Assembly: GCF_029964055.1 (NCBI RefSeq)
Contig: NZ_CP124836.1
Coordinates: 2,170,001-2,234,000 of the forward strand
Reading direction: 5' to 3'
Length of the DNA stretch: 64,000 nt
Origin: Arthrobacter sp. EM1
GTDB lineage: Bacteria; Actinomycetota; Actinomycetes; Actinomycetales; Micrococcaceae
Below the pieces are notes generated by a model. It made no database searches and was not told where the DNA came from. It saw only the letters and a list, made by a program, of their open reading frames with translations. Position 1 is the stretch's first letter; each line of letters starts with the position of its first letter. Made by a program: the position numbers and the translations under genes. This document shows, in pieces, positions 37,665-46,123 of this stretch.

Positions 37665-37736
37665 CTGGGATACCAGGACTCGAACCTAGAATGACGGTAC
37701 CAGAAACCGTAGTGTTGCCAATTACACCATATCCCA
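37665..37736 (-). tRNA. tRNA-Gln (anticodon CTG)
   Basis: A 72-nt cloverleaf on the minus strand. The acceptor TGGGATA pairs with TATCCCA, the anticodon CTG lies in GGTTTCTGGTACC and the T-arm is AGGTTCGAGTCCT. CCA is not encoded. The weak U-A/A-U acceptor end is usual for bacterial tRNA-Gln. Confidence 0.95.
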
Positions 37737-37867
37737 ATGGAACTTGCGGGCCGGATCCTTGGGTCAAAACCCGCGCTCCCGGCGCCTCAGCACGAGTAAT
37801 TACTCTACCCGAGACTTTCCGTCTGTACAAATCGAGGCGTCCGGCTCCCGGAATTAGCGGGAGCCGG

Positions 37868-38614
37868 CTACGCGAGCAGCTCCAGCAAGGTCCCGATTTC
37901 GCGGCCGGCAAAGCCCGGGGCAGGTTCCCCGCCGCGGTTCAGCCAGACGCCCAAGAGGCCGGCCGCCGTCGAACCGTCAGCGTCGAGGAGGCGGTTGTCC
38001 CCCACATACAGCGTCTCGCCGGCGCCGGAGCCGAGGCGCCGGACCCCCTCCAGGTAGATCGCCGGATCCGGCTTCGCCGCACCCACGGTGTCCGTCCCCA
38101 CCAGCACGCCGATGCGCGCCAGGCCGGCGGCGTCCAGCTTGACCCGCTGGTAGTCGTGGACGTTATTGCTCACTGCCCCGTACGGAATCCCGGCGGCATC
38201 CAGCGCATCCAGGACCGGGGTGACGTCGTCGAAGGCGCGGATGTAGCCGTGCTGCCGGCTGGCGTAGGAACTGACCCAATGGTGGGCCTGCTCCCCCTCC
38301 GCCAGCTCCACGCCGAAATGTCCCAGCGCAGCCCGGCCCCGGAGCAGCCGCTGCTCGTTGAACGTCAGTTCCCCGGCCAGGTACCGGTCGTAAAAATGCG
38401 TGGTCTCGCGGGTGAAAATCCGCCCGAATTTCTCCCACCCGGCCTGGTCCAGTGCGGGCAACAGATGTTCGCTGACGTCGCGAAGGGCTGCCGTCATGGC
38501 GAACTCAAGGTCAACGAGGGTGTCGTCGATGTCGAAGAGTACGCCGCGGATGCCGTCCAGGCCGGCGGCCAGGGCGGCTGTCCGGGCGCCGGTGATTGCC
38601 TCAGGCGAGCCCAT
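37868..38614 (-). CDS. HAD-family hydrolase
   Basis: A haloacid-dehalogenase superfamily phosphatase of 248 aa. It has motif I VLFDIDDTLVD (nucleophile and acid Asp), motif II AVSNN, motif III lysine in GAAKPDPAIY and motif IV YVGDNRLLDADG. The alpha-helical cap (residues ~30-110) is of the C1 type, as in phosphoglycolate phosphatase-like and YjjG-like nucleotidases. The substrate is unknown. ATG 38614 is 2 nt after the gltX stop, so it is probably cotranscribed with gltX. Confidence 0.85.
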   Translation of the reverse strand: MGSPEAITGARTAALAAGLDGIRGVLFDIDDTLVDLEFAMTAALRDVSEHLLPALDQAGWEKFGRIFTRETTHFYDRYLAGELTFNEQRLLRGRAALGHFGVELAEGEQAHHWVSSYASRQHGYIRAFDDVTPVLDALDAAGIPYGAVSNNVHDYQRVKLDAAGLARIGVLVGTDTVGAAKPDPAIYLEGVRRLGSGAGETLYVGDNRLLDADGSTAAGLLGVWLNRGGEPAPGFAGREIGTLLELLA

Positions 38615-38616
38615 TA

Positions 38617-40149
38617 TCAGCCGCGGAAAGCGCGCAGCCGGGCCAGGGACGAGTCCTTGCCCAGGATCACCATGGATTCGAACAAAGGCGGGGAGATCCG
38701 GCGGCCGGAGATGGCCGTGCGGACCGGACCGAAGGCCAGCCGCGGCTTAACCCCAAGTCCCTCCACCAGGGCTTCCTTGAGCGCCGGCTGAATGGTTTCC
38801 GCCGACCAGTCGGCCAGCGGTTCCAGGGCGGCCAGGGCGGCGTCGAGCACCTCGGTGAGGTTCTCCGGCAGTCCCTTGCGGGCGTCGTCGGCGACGTCGA
38901 TGGCGTCGTCGTTCTTGAACAGGAAGGCGAGCATCTCGGGGGCCTCGCCCAGCAGCGAGATGCGCTCCTGGATCAGCGGGGCCGCCTCGGCGAGGATCTC
39001 CCCCTGGCGCGCGGTGAGCGTCTCGCCGACGAACCCGGCCGTGCGCAGGTACGGGACGAGCCGGGAGCGGAAGTCCTCGGCGTCGAGCATCCGGATGTGC
39101 GTGCCGTTGATGGCCTCGGCCTTTTTGATGTCAAAACGGGCCGGGTTGGCCAGGACGTCGTTGACGTCGAAGTGCTCGATCAGCTGCTCCACGGTGAAGA
39201 TGTCCTCATCGGCGGAGAGGCTCCAGCCGAGCAGGGAAAGGTAGTTCAGCAGGCCCTCAGGGATAAAGCCGCGGTCCCGGAGCAGGAACAGGTTGGACTG
39301 CGGATCACGCTTGGAGAGCTTCTTGTTGCCCTCGCCCATCACGTAGGGCAGGTGGCCGAAGACCGGCAGGTAGCTGGCGACGCCGATGTCCATCAGCGCG
39401 CGGATCAGCACCACCTGGCGGGGTGTGGACGAAAGCAGGTCCTCGCCGCGGAGCACGTGGGTGATGCCCATCAGCGCGTCGTCGACGGGGTTGACCAGGG
39501 TGTACAGCGGCGATCCGTCGGCGCGGACGATCACGTAGTCCGGGATGCTGCCGGCCTTGAACGTGATCTCGCCGCGGACCATGTCGGTGAAAGTGACGTC
39601 CTCGTCCGGCATCCGGACACGGAGCACGGGCTGGCGGCCCGCAGCCTTGAACGCGGCCAGCTGCTCCTCAGAGAGCTCGCGGTCGAAGTTGTCGTAGCCG
39701 AGCTTGGGGTCGCGGCCGGCGGCGCGGTGGCGGGCCTCGACTTCGTCCGGTGAGGAGTAGCACTCATAGGCGTAGCCGGCCTCGACGAGCTTGGCGACGA
39801 CGTCCTTGTACAGCTCAAGTCGCTGGGACTGGCGGTACGGCTCGTGCGGTCCGCCGACTTCCACGCCCTCCTCCCAGGTGATGCCGAGCCATTTAAGGGC
39901 CTCTAGCAGCTGCTGGTAGCTCTCCTCGGAGTCGCGCGCCGCGTCCGTGTCCTCGATGCGGAACACGAAGGTGCCCTTGGTGTGCCGGGCGTGGGCCCAG
40001 TTGAAGAGGGCGGTGCGGATCAGGCCGACGTGCGGGGTGCCGGTGGGTGACGGGCAGAATCGGACACGGACCGGAGTGTCTGCGGTGACTTCGCTGGTCA
40101 CGCTGGGGGCGGAGCTGGAGACGGCGTCAGGCGCGGAGGGAGTAATCAT
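38617..40149 (-). CDS. gltX: Glutamate--tRNA ligase
   Basis: Class I synthetase of 510 aa. It has the HIGH-type motif [20 protein letters not shown] and the KMSKS-type KLSKRD. A ~27-residue Ser/Ala/Thr-rich N-terminal tail precedes the catalytic core if ATG 40149 is used; an internal GTG ([10 protein letters not shown]) is an alternative, and the frame is open to 40332. Most actinobacteria lack GlnRS and use a non-discriminating GluRS plus GatCAB, so this enzyme probably charges both tRNA-Glu and tRNA-Gln, each encoded just downstream. Confidence 0.94.
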   Translation of the reverse strand: MITPSAPDAVSSSAPSVTSEVTADTPVRVRFCPSPTGTPHVGLIRTALFNWAHARHTKGTFVFRIEDTDAARDSEESYQQLLEALKWLGITWEEGVEVGGPHEPYRQSQRLELYKDVVAKLVEAGYAYECYSSPDEVEARHRAAGRDPKLGYDNFDRELSEEQLAAFKAAGRQPVLRVRMPDEDVTFTDMVRGEITFKAGSIPDYVIVRADGSPLYTLVNPVDDALMGITHVLRGEDLLSSTPRQVVLIRALMDIGVASYLPVFGHLPYVMGEGNKKLSKRDPQSNLFLLRDRGFIPEGLLNYLSLLGWSLSADEDIFTVEQLIEHFDVNDVLANPARFDIKKAEAINGTHIRMLDAEDFRSRLVPYLRTAGFVGETLTARQGEILAEAAPLIQERISLLGEAPEMLAFLFKNDDAIDVADDARKGLPENLTEVLDAALAALEPLADWSAETIQPALKEALVEGLGVKPRLAFGPVRTAISGRRISPPLFESMVILGKDSSLARLRAFRG

Positions 40150-40228
40150 AGTGTTACCAACATTACTGGTTGAGATTGGCTCGGGACCAACCCAACGCTG
40201 GTGCTGCCGGCTCCACCGGGTGTGATTC

Positions 40229-40831
40229 TTAGGCAGGCAAGCGCAGCACGTCCAGGGCGGAGAGCAGATACGGGACGGGATCGGGGTCAGTTCCTGCCGC
40301 CCACTGCATCCACGCTTCAAAGGTCGCACCAAGGTAGGCGGCGCTCAGATAGTTCGCCGTGTCCGCGCGGACGCCGCGGGCGACGAGGTAGAGCCGTGCC
40401 CGCTCGCGTTGGGGTTTCAGGCGGTCATAGCTCCGGCTCGCCAGTTCGGTGTGCTCGGCGATCAGGCGCAGGCGCCCGCGCGAGACGGAGAGATCCGGAA
40501 TCACCGCCACCCCGGCGACCGCGGCCGCCCGCAGCCCGGCCAGGATGTCGCCGTCGGACGGGGACAGTGCCCCGGCCTGTTCCAGTACCCGTCCCGACGC
40601 CTCGACCACCGGCTCCATTCCGCCCCAAATGAGATCGGCCTTGGAGGAAAAGTACCGGTACAGGCTCTTCCGGCCCACTCCCGCCTCGCGGGCGATGTCC
40701 TCCATGGAAGTGCGCTCATAGCCCCGCCCGGCGAACAGCCGCAGGGCGATCGCCGCGACAGCCTCCGGGTCGATCCGCACGGGACGCCCGCTGGAACGCG
40801 GCACGGCAGGCTGCGTTTTTTCCCCGGACAT
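40229..40831 (-). CDS. TetR-family transcriptional regulator
   Basis: A 200-aa regulator with an N-terminal helix-turn-helix ([24 protein letters not shown] after [13 protein letters not shown]) and a C-terminal ligand domain of about 140 residues. ATG 40831 (MSGEKTQ) is used; GTGs at 40834 and 40846 are alternatives. It is divergent from an SDR gene, and a perfect 7-bp inverted repeat between them is its likely operator. It therefore probably represses the SDR and itself until a ligand, possibly the SDR substrate, binds. Confidence 0.85.
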   Translation of the reverse strand: MSGEKTQPAVPRSSGRPVRIDPEAVAAIALRLFAGRGYERTSMEDIAREAGVGRKSLYRYFSSKADLIWGGMEPVVEASGRVLEQAGALSPSDGDILAGLRAAAVAGVAVIPDLSVSRGRLRLIAEHTELASRSYDRLKPQRERARLYLVARGVRADTANYLSAAYLGATFEAWMQWAAGTDPDPVPYLLSALDVLRLPA

Positions 40832-40851
40832 CACACCAGTATTCACCCTTT

Positions 40852-40872
40852 TATAATGACACAGCGTGTCAT
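40852..40872. promoter_or_regulatory. TetR operator overlapping a TATAAT box
   Basis: ATGACAC-AGC-GTGTCAT (40856-40872) is a perfect 7-bp inverted repeat with a 3-nt spacer. It overlaps a consensus -10 TATAAT (40852-40857) for the plus-strand SDR gene, so a bound repressor would cover the promoter. No clear -35 was found. Confidence 0.65.
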
Positions 40873-40915
40873 AAAGTGGGTGGTATTGCGATCCATCGAC
40901 GTCCGGGAGGACAGC

Positions 40916-41695
40916 ATGAGCAACGACGCATCATGGCAGGAAACCATTACGGCAGGCCGCTTCGAGGGCAAGACGGTGATCGTTACCGGGGCAGGATCCG
41001 GGATCGGCCAGGCTACCGCCCTGCGCATCGGCAGGGAGGGCGGCAGGGTTGTCGCGGCGGATATCAGCACCGAGCGCCTGGATGCCCTGGTGGCCGGGAA
41101 CCCGGGCCTGGACCTGGTCCCGGTGGCCGGTGACATCTCGACGAACGAAGCCGTGGCCGCCGTCGTCGCTGCCGCGGGCGGCCGGGTGGATGCCCTGGCC
41201 AACGTCGCGGGCATCATGGACAACTTCGCCCCGATCCACGAGGTGGACGACGTCATCTGGGAGCGCGTCTTCCGAATCAACGTCACCGCCACCATGCGCC
41301 TGACCCGGGCCGTACTGCCCCTGATGCTGGAAGCAGGCTCCGGATCCGTGGTCAACGTCGCCTCCGAGGCCGGCCTGCGCGGCTCCGCCGCCGGAGCCGC
41401 CTACACCGCGTCCAAACACGCCGTTATTGGCCTGACGAAGAACTCCGCCGTGATGTACGGGCCAAAGGGACTGCGCTTCAACGCCGTCGCGCCCGGCGCC
41501 ACCCTCACCAACATAGAAGCCATCTGGGGTTCCCAGCTGGCCGCCGAGCGCCTCGGGCCGCTGATGGGTGCGAACATTCCCGCGCCCGCCACCGCAGCCC
41601 AGCTGGCCGCATCCATCACCTTTCTGCTGAGCGAGGACGGCACCAACCTCAACGGCGCCGTCCTGGCCTCCGACGGCGGCTGGTCCGCCGTCTAG
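40916..41695 (+). CDS. SDR family oxidoreductase
   Basis: Classical SDR of 259 aa. It has TGAGSGIGQA (residues ~24-33), DIS after the second strand (NAD preference), NVAGIMDN, catalytic Ser in NVASEAG and YTASK, with the C-terminal DGGWSAV typical of the family. The start ATG 40916 has GGGAGG 5 nt upstream; longer readings run antisense through tetR. Physiological substrate unknown. Regulated, by inference, by the divergent TetR protein. Confidence 0.88.
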   Translation: MSNDASWQETITAGRFEGKTVIVTGAGSGIGQATALRIGREGGRVVAADISTERLDALVAGNPGLDLVPVAGDISTNEAVAAVVAAAGGRVDALANVAGIMDNFAPIHEVDDVIWERVFRINVTATMRLTRAVLPLMLEAGSGSVVNVASEAGLRGSAAGAAYTASKHAVIGLTKNSAVMYGPKGLRFNAVAPGATLTNIEAIWGSQLAAERLGPLMGANIPAPATAAQLAASITFLLSEDGTNLNGAVLASDGGWSAV

Positions 41696-41717
41696 GAGCG
41701 CGGCGTTTCAGCTCCGG

Positions 41718-42494
41718 CTAGCGGCGGACCACAGGGTTGGAGAGGCGGCCGATGCCCTCGATCTCTACCTCGAAACGGTCGCCTGCCTCCACGAGCCCGA
41801 CGCCTGCAGGGGTGCCGGTCATAATAACGTCGCCCGGCAGCAGGGTGAAGGCCTGCGAGACGATGGAGACGAGTTCGCGGACTCCGCGGATCATCTGACT
41901 GGTGCTGCCGTCCTGGCGCAACTCGCCGTTGAGGCGGCCCTGGATCTGCAGGTCCTCGGTGTTCAGCTCGGTCTCGATCCACGGCCCCAGCGGTGCGGAA
42001 GTGTCGAAGCCCTTGGCCCGGGCCCACTGCAGGTCCGTCTTTTGGACGTCGCGGGCGGTGAGGTCGTTGCCGCAGGTGTAGCCGAAGATCACGTCGTCGA
42101 CGCGTTCCTCCGGGACGTCCTTGCAGATCCGGCCGATCACAACGCAGAGCTCGGCCTCAAAGGAGACTTCCTCGGAGAACTCCGGCAGCACGATCGGGTC
42201 ATTGGGCCCGACGACGGATGTGTTGGGCTTCAGGAAGAGCAGCGGCTGCTCAGGGACCTCGTTGCCAAGTTCCTTGGCGTGCTCGGCGTAGTTGCGGCCG
42301 ACGCCGATGACCTTGCTGCGCGGGATGATCGGGGCCAGGAGGCGCACATCCTCCAGTTTGTGCCGGACGGCGGTTCGTTCCACGCCGTTGAAGAACGGGT
42401 CGCCGTTAATAACAGTGACTTCCTCACTGCCGGGCTCACCTTCAACAATGCCGTAGAGGGGATCAGAATCGACTACAAACCGGGCGATACGCAT
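41718..42494 (-). CDS. Fumarylacetoacetate hydrolase family protein
   Basis: FAH-fold enzyme of 258 aa. The metal ligands appear in SFEAELCVVIG (E-x-E) and FGYTCGNDLTARD (Asp). VIGVGRNYAEHAKE and DVIMTGTPAGVG complete the fold. Such proteins act as oxaloacetate decarboxylases, acylpyruvases or homoprotocatechuate isomerases; the reaction cannot be chosen from sequence. ATG 42494 (MRIARFVVD) is the family-typical start. A palindromic element lies between it and the MBL-fold gene upstream. Confidence 0.88.
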   Translation of the reverse strand: MRIARFVVDSDPLYGIVEGEPGSEEVTVINGDPFFNGVERTAVRHKLEDVRLLAPIIPRSKVIGVGRNYAEHAKELGNEVPEQPLLFLKPNTSVVGPNDPIVLPEFSEEVSFEAELCVVIGRICKDVPEERVDDVIFGYTCGNDLTARDVQKTDLQWARAKGFDTSAPLGPWIETELNTEDLQIQGRLNGELRQDGSTSQMIRGVRELVSIVSQAFTLLPGDVIMTGTPAGVGLVEAGDRFEVEIEGIGRLSNPVVRR

Positions 42495-42560
42495 GGCTCC
42501 AAGCGTACCGTCTCCGGCAGGCCGGGTCGCGCGCCCTTCGTCACGATGCCGCACGTGCCA

Positions 42561-42632
42561 TCACCCAACTGACTCGCAGCAGGGGTCGTTTTGAGGGCTG
42601 AAAACGGCCTTAGCTGCGAGCTAGTTGGGTGA
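42561..42632. repeat. Palindromic repeat element, copy A
   Basis: A 72-bp near-perfect inverted repeat. The outer arms TCACCCAACT(GA)CTCGCAGC and its complement differ only at the bracketed dinucleotide; the inner part is GTTTT...AAAAC. The right arm contains the TAG stop codon of the minus-strand MBL-fold gene (CCC AAC TAG). A second copy occurs at 57024-57090. It can act as a strong transcription terminator or REP-type element. Confidence 0.85.
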
Positions 42633-43412
42633 GCTGCGCAGGTAGTGGAGTTGGGCCGCCACGGAGAGTTCCGCGGCGGACCGCACGGCGGGATCGACGT
42701 CGGCGTACACGGCGTCTGCCACCTCGCCCACGCCGGCGTTCGGGCCCAGGTTCTCGAGGGCCGAACGGATTTGCCCGAGACGGTCTTCGCGGTGGTCCCG
42801 GTAGGCGCGGACGATCGTGTCCAGGGCAGGCAGCGTGGGTCCGTGGGCCGGCAGGACGGTCGCCGGGCCCAGGCGTTCGAGCCGGTCCAGTGACGCCAGG
42901 TAGTCCCCCAAGGTGCCGTCAGGGTAGTCCAGGACCGTGGTTCCGAGGCCCAGGATCGTGTCGCCGGTGAGGACCGAGCCCCGGGCGCCGTCGTGCGGCA
43001 AATGGAAACAGACCGAGTCCGAGGTGTGGCCCGGCGTCGCCAGCACCCTGACCTCCGCCCCGGCGGCGTGGATAACTTCGCCGTCGACCAGCGGGCTTGC
43101 ACCGTGGCAGTGGGCCGGATCCATGGCACGCACCGGGGCTCCGGTCAGTTCCGCGAACCGGCCGGCGGCTGCCGTGTGGTCCGCGTGCCGGTGCGTAATC
43201 AGGATAAGTTCGACGGCGCCGGCCCGGGCCAGGTCCTGCAGGTGCGGCTCATCCAGCGGGCCGGGGTCCACCACCACAGTGCCGGCCGCTCCGGGGCCGG
43301 CGATCACGTAGGAGTTGGTCCCGTGCAGGCTCATCGGCCCCGGGTTGGGGGCCAGCCTGAAGCGGGTCAGCTCTGAGCTGCGCACGATGGCGCGCGGGTT
43401 GTCCGGGATCAC
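42621..43412 (-). CDS. Metallo-beta-lactamase fold hydrolase
   Basis: MBL-fold hydrolase of 263 aa. The metal ligands are visible in THRHADHTAAAGRF (HxHxDH), ATPGHTSDSV (His), LTGDTILG (Asp) and LPAHGP (His). A C-terminal helical region (VYADVDPAVRSAAELSVAAQL) resembles glyoxalase II/LACTB2-like proteins. The substrate is undetermined. The start is tentative: GTG 43412 (IPDNPRAIV); the open frame extends to 43772 antisense to ilvE. The stop codon falls inside the palindromic element. Confidence 0.82.
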   Translation of the reverse strand: MIPDNPRAIVRSSELTRFRLAPNPGPMSLHGTNSYVIAGPGAAGTVVVDPGPLDEPHLQDLARAGAVELILITHRHADHTAAAGRFAELTGAPVRAMDPAHCHGASPLVDGEVIHAAGAEVRVLATPGHTSDSVCFHLPHDGARGSVLTGDTILGLGTTVLDYPDGTLGDYLASLDRLERLGPATVLPAHGPTLPALDTIVRAYRDHREDRLGQIRSALENLGPNAGVGEVADAVYADVDPAVRSAAELSVAAQLHYLRSSPN

Positions 43413-43486
43413 CGCACCATCTTGCCACCGAACCGTGCCGCTTACGAGTCCCCGCCAGGGGCGCAGCCGTGCCTGCCCGTGAACGC

Positions 43487-43523
43487 CGACGGCGGCCCGC
43501 ACCGGAAGGTGGGGCCGCCGTCG
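43487..43523 (-). terminator. Hairpin terminator after ilvE
   Basis: Perfect 12-bp arms (43487-43498 and 43512-43523) with a 13-nt loop lie just beyond the ilvE stop. No U-tract, as is common in actinobacteria. Confidence 0.7.
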
Positions 43524-43552
43524 AACGCTGCGTGTTGCCTGGCAGCTACCGC

Positions 43553-44665
43553 TTAGGCGAGGCGGGTCAGCCAGCCGTGGGTGTCTTCGATGGTGCCCGT
43601 TTGGATGCCGAGGAGCTGCTCGCGAATGGCCATGGTGGTCACACCCGCCGTGGCGGCCTCGGAGCCAATGAACTCCGTCTCGTCCTTGAGGACGCCGATG
43701 GGGGTGATGACGGCGGCGGTTCCGCAGGCGAAGACCTCGGCGATGTCGCCGGAGGCTACGCCGTCGCGCCATTCATCCAGGGTGATCTTGCGTTCGGTGA
43801 CCTCGCGGCCCATGTCCTTGGCCACCTGGATGACGGACATGCGGGTGATGCCTTCGAGGATGGTTCCGCTCAGCGCCGGGGTGACCAGCGAGCCGTCCTT
43901 CATCACAAAGAACACGTTCATACCGCCGAGCTCTTCGACGGCGTTGTCATTGAACTGGTCCAGGAACAATACCTGCTTGCAGCCGTGGGACTCGGCTTCC
44001 TGCTGCGCGATCAGCGACGCGGCGTAGTTGCCGCCGCACTTCGCGGCTCCCGTTCCGCCGCGGCCTGCCCGGGCGTATTCGCGGGAGATCCAGATGGAGA
44101 CCGGCTTGAGCTCGCCGCCGAAGTAATTGCCGGCCGGGGACGCGATGACGCGGAAGGAGACCTCACGGGCGGCGCGGACACCGAGGAACGCCTCCGTGGC
44201 GATCATAAACGGTCGCAGGTAGAGGGCTTCGCCGTCACCGGAGGGAACCCATTCCTTGTCCGCGGAGACGAGTTCGCGGATGGCGCCAAGGAAGTACTCT
44301 TCCGGAAGCTCCGGCAGTGCCAGGCGCCGGGCCGACTTGTTCAGCCGGGCGGCGTTGGCCTCGGGACGGAAGGTCCAGACGGAGCCGTCGGCGTGCCGGT
44401 AGGCCTTGAGTCCTTCGAAAATTTCCTGGCCGTAGTGGAGCACCGCCGCGGAGGGGTCCAGGGAGATGGGACCGTAAGCCTCAACCCGGGCATTGTGCCA
44501 GCCGCCCTGGCCCTGGGCGTCGACGCTGTAGTCAACGATGGCGGTGTGGTCGGTGAAATAGTCGCCGAATCCCGGGTTCGCCAGGACGGCAGCACGTTCT
44601 TCAGCGGACTTCGGGGTTGCCGAGAGCTGCTGGGTGAATTCGACGCCATGGGCAGTCTGAGTCAT
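43553..44665 (-). CDS. ilvE: Branched-chain amino acid aminotransferase
   Basis: Fold-type IV PLP enzyme that makes Leu, Ile and Val from their 2-oxoacids. The 370-aa protein has YGQEIFEGLKAYRHADG, the PLP lysine in GAAKCGGNYAASL, the ELGGMNVFFV loop and the GTAAVITPIG phosphate-binding motif. It is encoded 123 nt after leuB on the same strand, which places the last steps of leucine synthesis together. Confidence 0.95.
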   Translation of the reverse strand: MTQTAHGVEFTQQLSATPKSAEERAAVLANPGFGDYFTDHTAIVDYSVDAQGQGGWHNARVEAYGPISLDPSAAVLHYGQEIFEGLKAYRHADGSVWTFRPEANAARLNKSARRLALPELPEEYFLGAIRELVSADKEWVPSGDGEALYLRPFMIATEAFLGVRAAREVSFRVIASPAGNYFGGELKPVSIWISREYARAGRGGTGAAKCGGNYAASLIAQQEAESHGCKQVLFLDQFNDNAVEELGGMNVFFVMKDGSLVTPALSGTILEGITRMSVIQVAKDMGREVTERKITLDEWRDGVASGDIAEVFACGTAAVITPIGVLKDETEFIGSEAATAGVTTMAIREQLLGIQTGTIEDTHGWLTRLA

Positions 44666-44788
44666 GGTTCCTCCACGGTCGGCTGCCTGGCGTGTGAACG
44701 TGGTTCAGCGTCGGACCACGGCAGCATATGGGTGATTCGAAACAAGCTTACGCCCGTTGGCGGAGCCTCCCGGCCGGGCCGGGGGCGC

Positions 44789-45841
44789 CTACAGGGCGGC
44801 GGCGATGGCGTCACCGACCGCGCTGGTGCTGCGCGCTGCGGTGCCGCGGCCGGCGATGTCGGAAACAACTGCCGCCTCGATTTTGCGGGCAGCAGTGCCG
44901 TAGCCGAGGTGGTCCAGCAGGAGTGCGGCGGAGAGGATGGCCGCCGTCGGATCTGCTTTCTGCTGGCCGGCGATATCCGGCGCCGAGCCGTGGACGGGTT
45001 CGAACATGGACGGGCTGGTGCGCTCCATGTTGATGTTTCCGGAGGCGGCGAGCCCAATGCCTCCGGTGACCGCGGCGGCAAGGTCGGTGATGATGTCGCC
45101 AAAGAGGTTGTCAGTGACGATCACGTCGAAGCGCGCAGGGTCCGTGACCATAAAGATCGTGGCGGCGTCAATGTGCAGGTAGTCGTGGCTCACGTCGGGG
45201 AACTCTTGGGCCACTGCCTCGACAGTGCGCTTCCAAAGGTGCCCGGCGAAGACCAGGACGTTGTGCTTGTGCACCAGGGTGAGCTTCTTGCGGGGGCGGT
45301 CGTTGGCCCGGCGGAAGGCATCCCGTACCACTCGCTCCACGCCGTGGGCAGTGTTGAGCGAGACCTCGGTGGCGACTTCGTGCGGGGAGCCGGCGCGCAG
45401 GGTCCCGCCGTTGCCCACGTACGGGCCTTCGGTGCCCTCACGGACCACAATAAAGTCGATATCGCCGGGGCTAGCGAGCGGGCTGCCGACCCCCGGGTAC
45501 AGCCGGGACGGACGCAGGTTCACAAAGTGGTCCAGGCTGAAGCGCAGCTTGAGCAGCAGTTCACGTTCAATCAGGCCCGAAGGGATCCTGGTGTCGCCCG
45601 GGGCCGCCCCCACCGCACCAAAGAGGATGGCATCGCGGGTCCGCAGATCGGCAAGGATCTCCGCCGGCAGGGTCTCCCCCGTTTCCAGCCAGTGCTGCGC
45701 GCCGAGCCGGTACTGCGTCTGCCGCAGGACAATGCCCTCGGCGGCGGCAGCCTTCTCTAGGACTTTCACGGCTTCGGCGGTGACCTCGGGGCCGATGCCA
45801 TCGCCCGGAATAATGGCCAGATCAATCGTGGATGCACTCAT
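44789..45841 (-). CDS. leuB: 3-isopropylmalate dehydrogenase
   Basis: Oxidative decarboxylase of leucine synthesis. The 350-aa protein has [19 protein letters not shown] at the N-terminus, the catalytic Lys/Asp regions ([21 protein letters not shown]) and [17 protein letters not shown] 45841. It is far from leuCD but carries the same upstream TGTCTCATTAT motif 40 nt before the start. A repeat array separates it from metG. Confidence 0.95.
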   Translation of the reverse strand: MSASTIDLAIIPGDGIGPEVTAEAVKVLEKAAAAEGIVLRQTQYRLGAQHWLETGETLPAEILADLRTRDAILFGAVGAAPGDTRIPSGLIERELLLKLRFSLDHFVNLRPSRLYPGVGSPLASPGDIDFIVVREGTEGPYVGNGGTLRAGSPHEVATEVSLNTAHGVERVVRDAFRRANDRPRKKLTLVHKHNVLVFAGHLWKRTVEAVAQEFPDVSHDYLHIDAATIFMVTDPARFDVIVTDNLFGDIITDLAAAVTGGIGLAASGNINMERTSPSMFEPVHGSAPDIAGQQKADPTAAILSAALLLDHLGYGTAARKIEAAVVSDIAGRGTAARSTSAVGDAIAAAL

Positions 45842-45880
45842 AGTGCCAGCGTAGCCAAGTCATCCACATGCTGGTCAAGT

Positions 45881-45896
45881 TGTCTCATTATCCGAA
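45881..45896. promoter_or_regulatory. Candidate IclR-type operator upstream of leuB
   Basis: TGTCTCATTATCCGAA lies 40-55 nt upstream of the leuB ATG. Its first 11 bases are identical to the ilvD site and match the leuC/ltbR palindrome in 10 of 11 positions. Confidence 0.6.
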
Positions 45897-45914
45897 CGGC
45901 CCTCTTCTTCTTTT

Positions 45915-46113
45915 GACGCTCCCGCACTTCCAGCAGGAAAAACAGCAACGCTCCCGCACTTCCGGCAGGAGAAAGCGCAACGCTCCCGCACTTCCGGGTC
46001 AGAAGGTGCGGGAGCGTTGCCCCAATTGCTGCAGGACCTGCGGGAGCGTTGCCCCAATTGCTGCAGGATCTGCGGGAGCGTCGGCCCGATGACCGCAGGA
46101 TCTGCGGGAGCGT
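45915..46113. repeat. 32-bp-period repeat array, three direct plus four inverted copies
   Basis: Three copies of ACGCTCCCGCACTTCC (in units starting 45915, 45947 and 45979) are followed by four copies of the inverse core TGCGGGAGCGT (46007, 46039, 46071, 46103). Every step within each arm is exactly 32 bp. The centre (45979-46018) forms a hairpin with 13-bp perfect arms. The array fills almost the whole metG-leuB gap. No open reading frame of note lies in it. Confidence 0.9.
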
Positions 46114-46123
46114 CGGGAGGGGG

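Noticed and set aside
43469..45760. 763-codon plus-strand open frame opposite ilvE and leuB
   Set aside because: Antisense to two enzymes with all catalytic motifs; low-complexity Gly/Val/Asp product typical of GC-rich shadows.
45915..46113. Regular 32-bp spacing considered as a CRISPR array
   Set aside because: Only 11-17 bp of each unit is conserved, the units invert midway, the remaining bases are similar rather than unique spacers, and no cas genes are nearby.
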